DNA of 64,000 nt from JADJOY01 sp016713535 [NCBI: Deltaproteobacteria bacterium] (GTDB taxonomy: Bacteria > JADJOY01). This document shows positions 62,414 to 64,000 of this stretch, in pieces (within the stretch, counting starts at the first letter, position 1; the number at the start of each line of letters is the position of its first letter). The notes under the pieces are model-generated. The model was given only the letters and a program-made list of their open reading frames with translations, searched no databases and was not told the DNA's origin. Location: assembly GCA_016713535.1 (NCBI GenBank), contig JADJOY010000022.1, forward strand, positions 147,957 to 211,956, in the 5' to 3' direction. The position numbers and the translations under genes are program-made.

Positions 62414-64000
62414 GTGACCTCACCCGACCCCCATCCGCTCGGCAAGGCTCAGCGCATCCGCTCGGCCTCGGCGGCCCTGTTCGCGATCGGCATCACGTCG
62501 CTCGCGCTGCGCTTCATCTCGATCGCGGTGGTCGCGGCGCACTTCGGCGCCGGGCTCGACACCGACGTCCTCTTCCTCGGCCAGCTCCTCCCGGTGATGC
62601 TCGGGTTCCACAGCCGCTCGGTGCTGCACCTGTCGCTCGTACCCAAGTTCGTGGCGACCCGGAACCACCGCGGGCAAGGCGAGGCCTGGGCGCTCGCCAG
62701 CAGCTTCGCGAACCTGGCTCTCGCGTCGCTCGCGATCGTGGCGATCGGCTACGCGGCCGCGGCTCCGCTCGCGGTTCACGTCCTGCCGGGCCTCGCCGGT
62801 GAGGGTGCCGCGCGATTCGTGCGCGTCACTCGCATCGTCTCGCCGGTGATCGTGCTCTTTCCCGCGTTCGCTCTCGGCGAGGCCCTCCTCTACTCCTACC
62901 GGCGCTACACCACGGCGGCGCTCGCGACGCTGCTACCGAGCCTCGGCCTGATCCTGGGCGTCGTCACGCTCGGCCCCACCCACGGAATCGACGGTGCATC
63001 GTGGGGGCTCGTGTCCGGCTACGCGCTCCAGGCGCTGGTGGTGCTGCCGCAGCTCGCTCCCTATCACCGGCACTTCCGGCTCGGTGTCGACTGGCGCTCG
63101 CCGGCGCTGCGCGAGGTGCTGCGCCAGGTGACACCGACGGCGGCGTTCTCCCTCGCGGTCGTCGGCGGGTTCGCCGTCGCCGCCGTGCTCGCCTCGCACC
63201 TCGGCCCGGGGCGGGTGGCCGCGTTCCGCTACGGCACCTCGGTGCTCGCCGTGCTACCCACCCTCGTGCAGGGCTCGCTGGTGTCGCCGCTCTACCCACG
63301 CATGGCAGCTCTCGCAGCCGACGGTGACACCGCGCGCCTGCGTCAGCTCGTGGTGTCCTTCATCCGCATCGCGAGCGTCGTGCTGATGCCGATCACCGCG
63401 CTCGTCATCGTCCTGCGCGAGCCGATGGTGGGCGCCCTGTTCGTGCGGGGCCGCTTCACCGCGGCGGATGCCCAGCTCACCTCGCAGGTGGTGCTGGGCT
63501 TCGCGCCGTGGATCGCGGCGATCGTGCTGAACCAGGTGCCGACCTACCTGGCGATGTCCCTCGGCGAGGCGCGCAAGATCGCGGCGCTCGTGCTCGGACT
63601 GCTCCTGCCGATGACCGCGGTCGGTTTCGTGCTGTCGCGGCTCTACGACGTGGGAGGGATCGCGCTCGCCTTCAGCCTCAACTCGTGGGTCTCCCTCCCT
63701 CCTGCTGCTGGTGCTGCGTGGGCGCATCGGACACCTCGGGACCGTCGCGGTCGCACGCGCGAGCTACCGTCCGCTCCTCGCCGCGATCACGATGGCGTTG
63801 CTGGTGATGCCGCTCGAGCGCTCGTCGTCCGCGTACCTGGCGAGCCACGCGGCGGCGCTCGGGATCGGCTCGATGAGCCTCGCCCGGCTCGCGCAGACCG
63901 CGCTCCTCGCCGCGCTCGGTATCGCCCTCTACGTCCCGATCGCGCGGCTCTTCCGGGTACCGGAGATCGCGAGCCTGGTGGACTGGCTGCGCCGGGTGCC
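62414..64000 (+). CDS. murJ: Lipid II flippase MurJ, partial, frameshifted
   Basis: MurJ/MviN-type multi-span protein of the MOP superfamily that flips lipid II in peptidoglycan synthesis. From the GTG at 62414 it runs through many hydrophobic segments (SLALRFISIAVVAAHFGAGL, TDVLFLGQLLPVMLG, YGTSVLAVLPTLVQGSLVSP, VGALFVRGRFTAADAQLTSQ). A break near 63690-63705, in the repeat CTCCCTCCCTCC, shifts the frame; the text then continues as LLLLVLRGRIGHLGTVAVAR to the window end without a stop. The first conserved stretch is less like E. coli MurJ than usual, so it could be an exopolysaccharide or O-antigen flippase relative. The 3' end lies outside the window. Confidence 0.8.
   Translation, partial: MTSPDPHPLGKAQRIRSASAALFAIGITSLALRFISIAVVAAHFGAGLDTDVLFLGQLLPVMLGFHSRSVLHLSLVPKFVATRNHRGQGEAWALASSFANLALASLAIVAIGYAAAAPLAVHVLPGLAGEGAARFVRVTRIVSPVIVLFPAFALGEALLYSYRRYTTAALATLLPSLGLILGVVTLGPTHGIDGASWGLVSGYALQALVVLPQLAPYHRHFRLGVDWRSPALREVLRQVTPTAAFSLAVVGGFAVAAVLASHLGPGRVAAFRYGTSVLAVLPTLVQGSLVSPLYPRMAALAADGDTARLRQLVVSFIRIASVVLMPITALVIVLREPMVGALFVRGRFTAADAQLTSQVVLGFAPWIAAIVLNQVPTYLAMSLGEARKIAALVLGLLLPMTAVGFVLSRLYDVGGIALAFSLNSWVSLPPAAGAAWAHRTPRDRRGRTRELPSAPRRDHDGVAGDAARALVVRVPGEPRGGARDRLDEPRPARADRAPRRARYRPLRPDRAALPGTGDREPGGLAAPGA

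Overview
The window is high-GC, densely packed bacterial chromosomal DNA. FadL-type outer-membrane proteins, lipoproteins and a full 2-oxoglutarate dehydrogenase set (E1, E2, E3) point to a diderm, respiring heterotroph. The mix of actinobacterial-style steroid catabolism with diderm envelope genes would suit an uncultivated deltaproteobacteria-like or Binatota-like lineage, but this is inference and no rRNA or tRNA was seen to settle it. At least nineteen frameshifts and one nonsense codon break otherwise well-conserved genes (pyrD, thiC, hppA, kup, sucA and others). Several fall in C/G runs, so most look like indel errors in the assembly rather than true pseudogenes. Coordinates below span the whole broken gene in each case.

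Layout. 1-2.4 kb: end of an acyl-CoA synthetase, pyrD, and a TetR regulator with a palindromic site upstream. 2.5-4.8 kb: lipoprotein and thiC. 4.8-11.6 kb: a leftward operon (YkgJ-type cysteine-cluster protein, two CxxxCxxC radical SAM enzymes, a DegT-type aminotransferase, an exported protein) facing a divergent B12-type radical SAM enzyme; this is the least explained block. 11.8-17 kb: DEAD-box helicase, trpD, ruvB, cyclophilin, a small HTH protein, a 2Fe-2S ferredoxin. 17.2-20.4 kb: a coupled dehydrogenase / FGGY kinase / class II aldolase trio. 20.7-29.5 kb: proton-pumping pyrophosphatase, Kup potassium transporter, two tandem FadL-like proteins, a PQQ-type sugar dehydrogenase lipoprotein. 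29.5-36.6 kb: amidohydrolase, SDRs, enoyl-CoA hydratase, flavin reductase, sulfite-oxidase-like protein, START-like protein, thiolase. 36.8-42.4 kb: sucA-sucB-lpd. 42.4-44.7 kb: 4-hydroxybutyryl-CoA dehydratase homologue and a PAP2 phosphatase. 44.7-48.3 kb: FKBP isomerase, cytochrome P450, aldehyde dehydrogenase. 48.7-50.4 kb: DUF35 protein plus thiolase-like aldolase. 51.1-62.0 kb: an eleven-gene steroid C/D-ring catabolic operon. 62.4 kb to the end: partial murJ.

The main theme is steroid breakdown. The operon at 51144-62039 carries homologues of the mycobacterial ring-degradation genes in one transcription unit: fadA6, Rv3548c-like SDR, Rv3549c-like SDR, echA20, ipdA, ipdB, ipdC, and four acyl-CoA dehydrogenases of the fadE30-33 type. 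A 14-bp inverted repeat, TAGAACACGTTCTA, lies upstream of it. Near-identical copies precede the DUF35/aldolase pair (48714) and an SDR-amidohydrolase pair (31299). It fits the published KstR consensus TnnAACnnGTTnna, so these dispersed loci probably form one steroid regulon whose regulator is outside the window. The amidohydrolase, SDRs, HsaB-like flavin reductase, P450 and aldehyde dehydrogenase are candidate further members.
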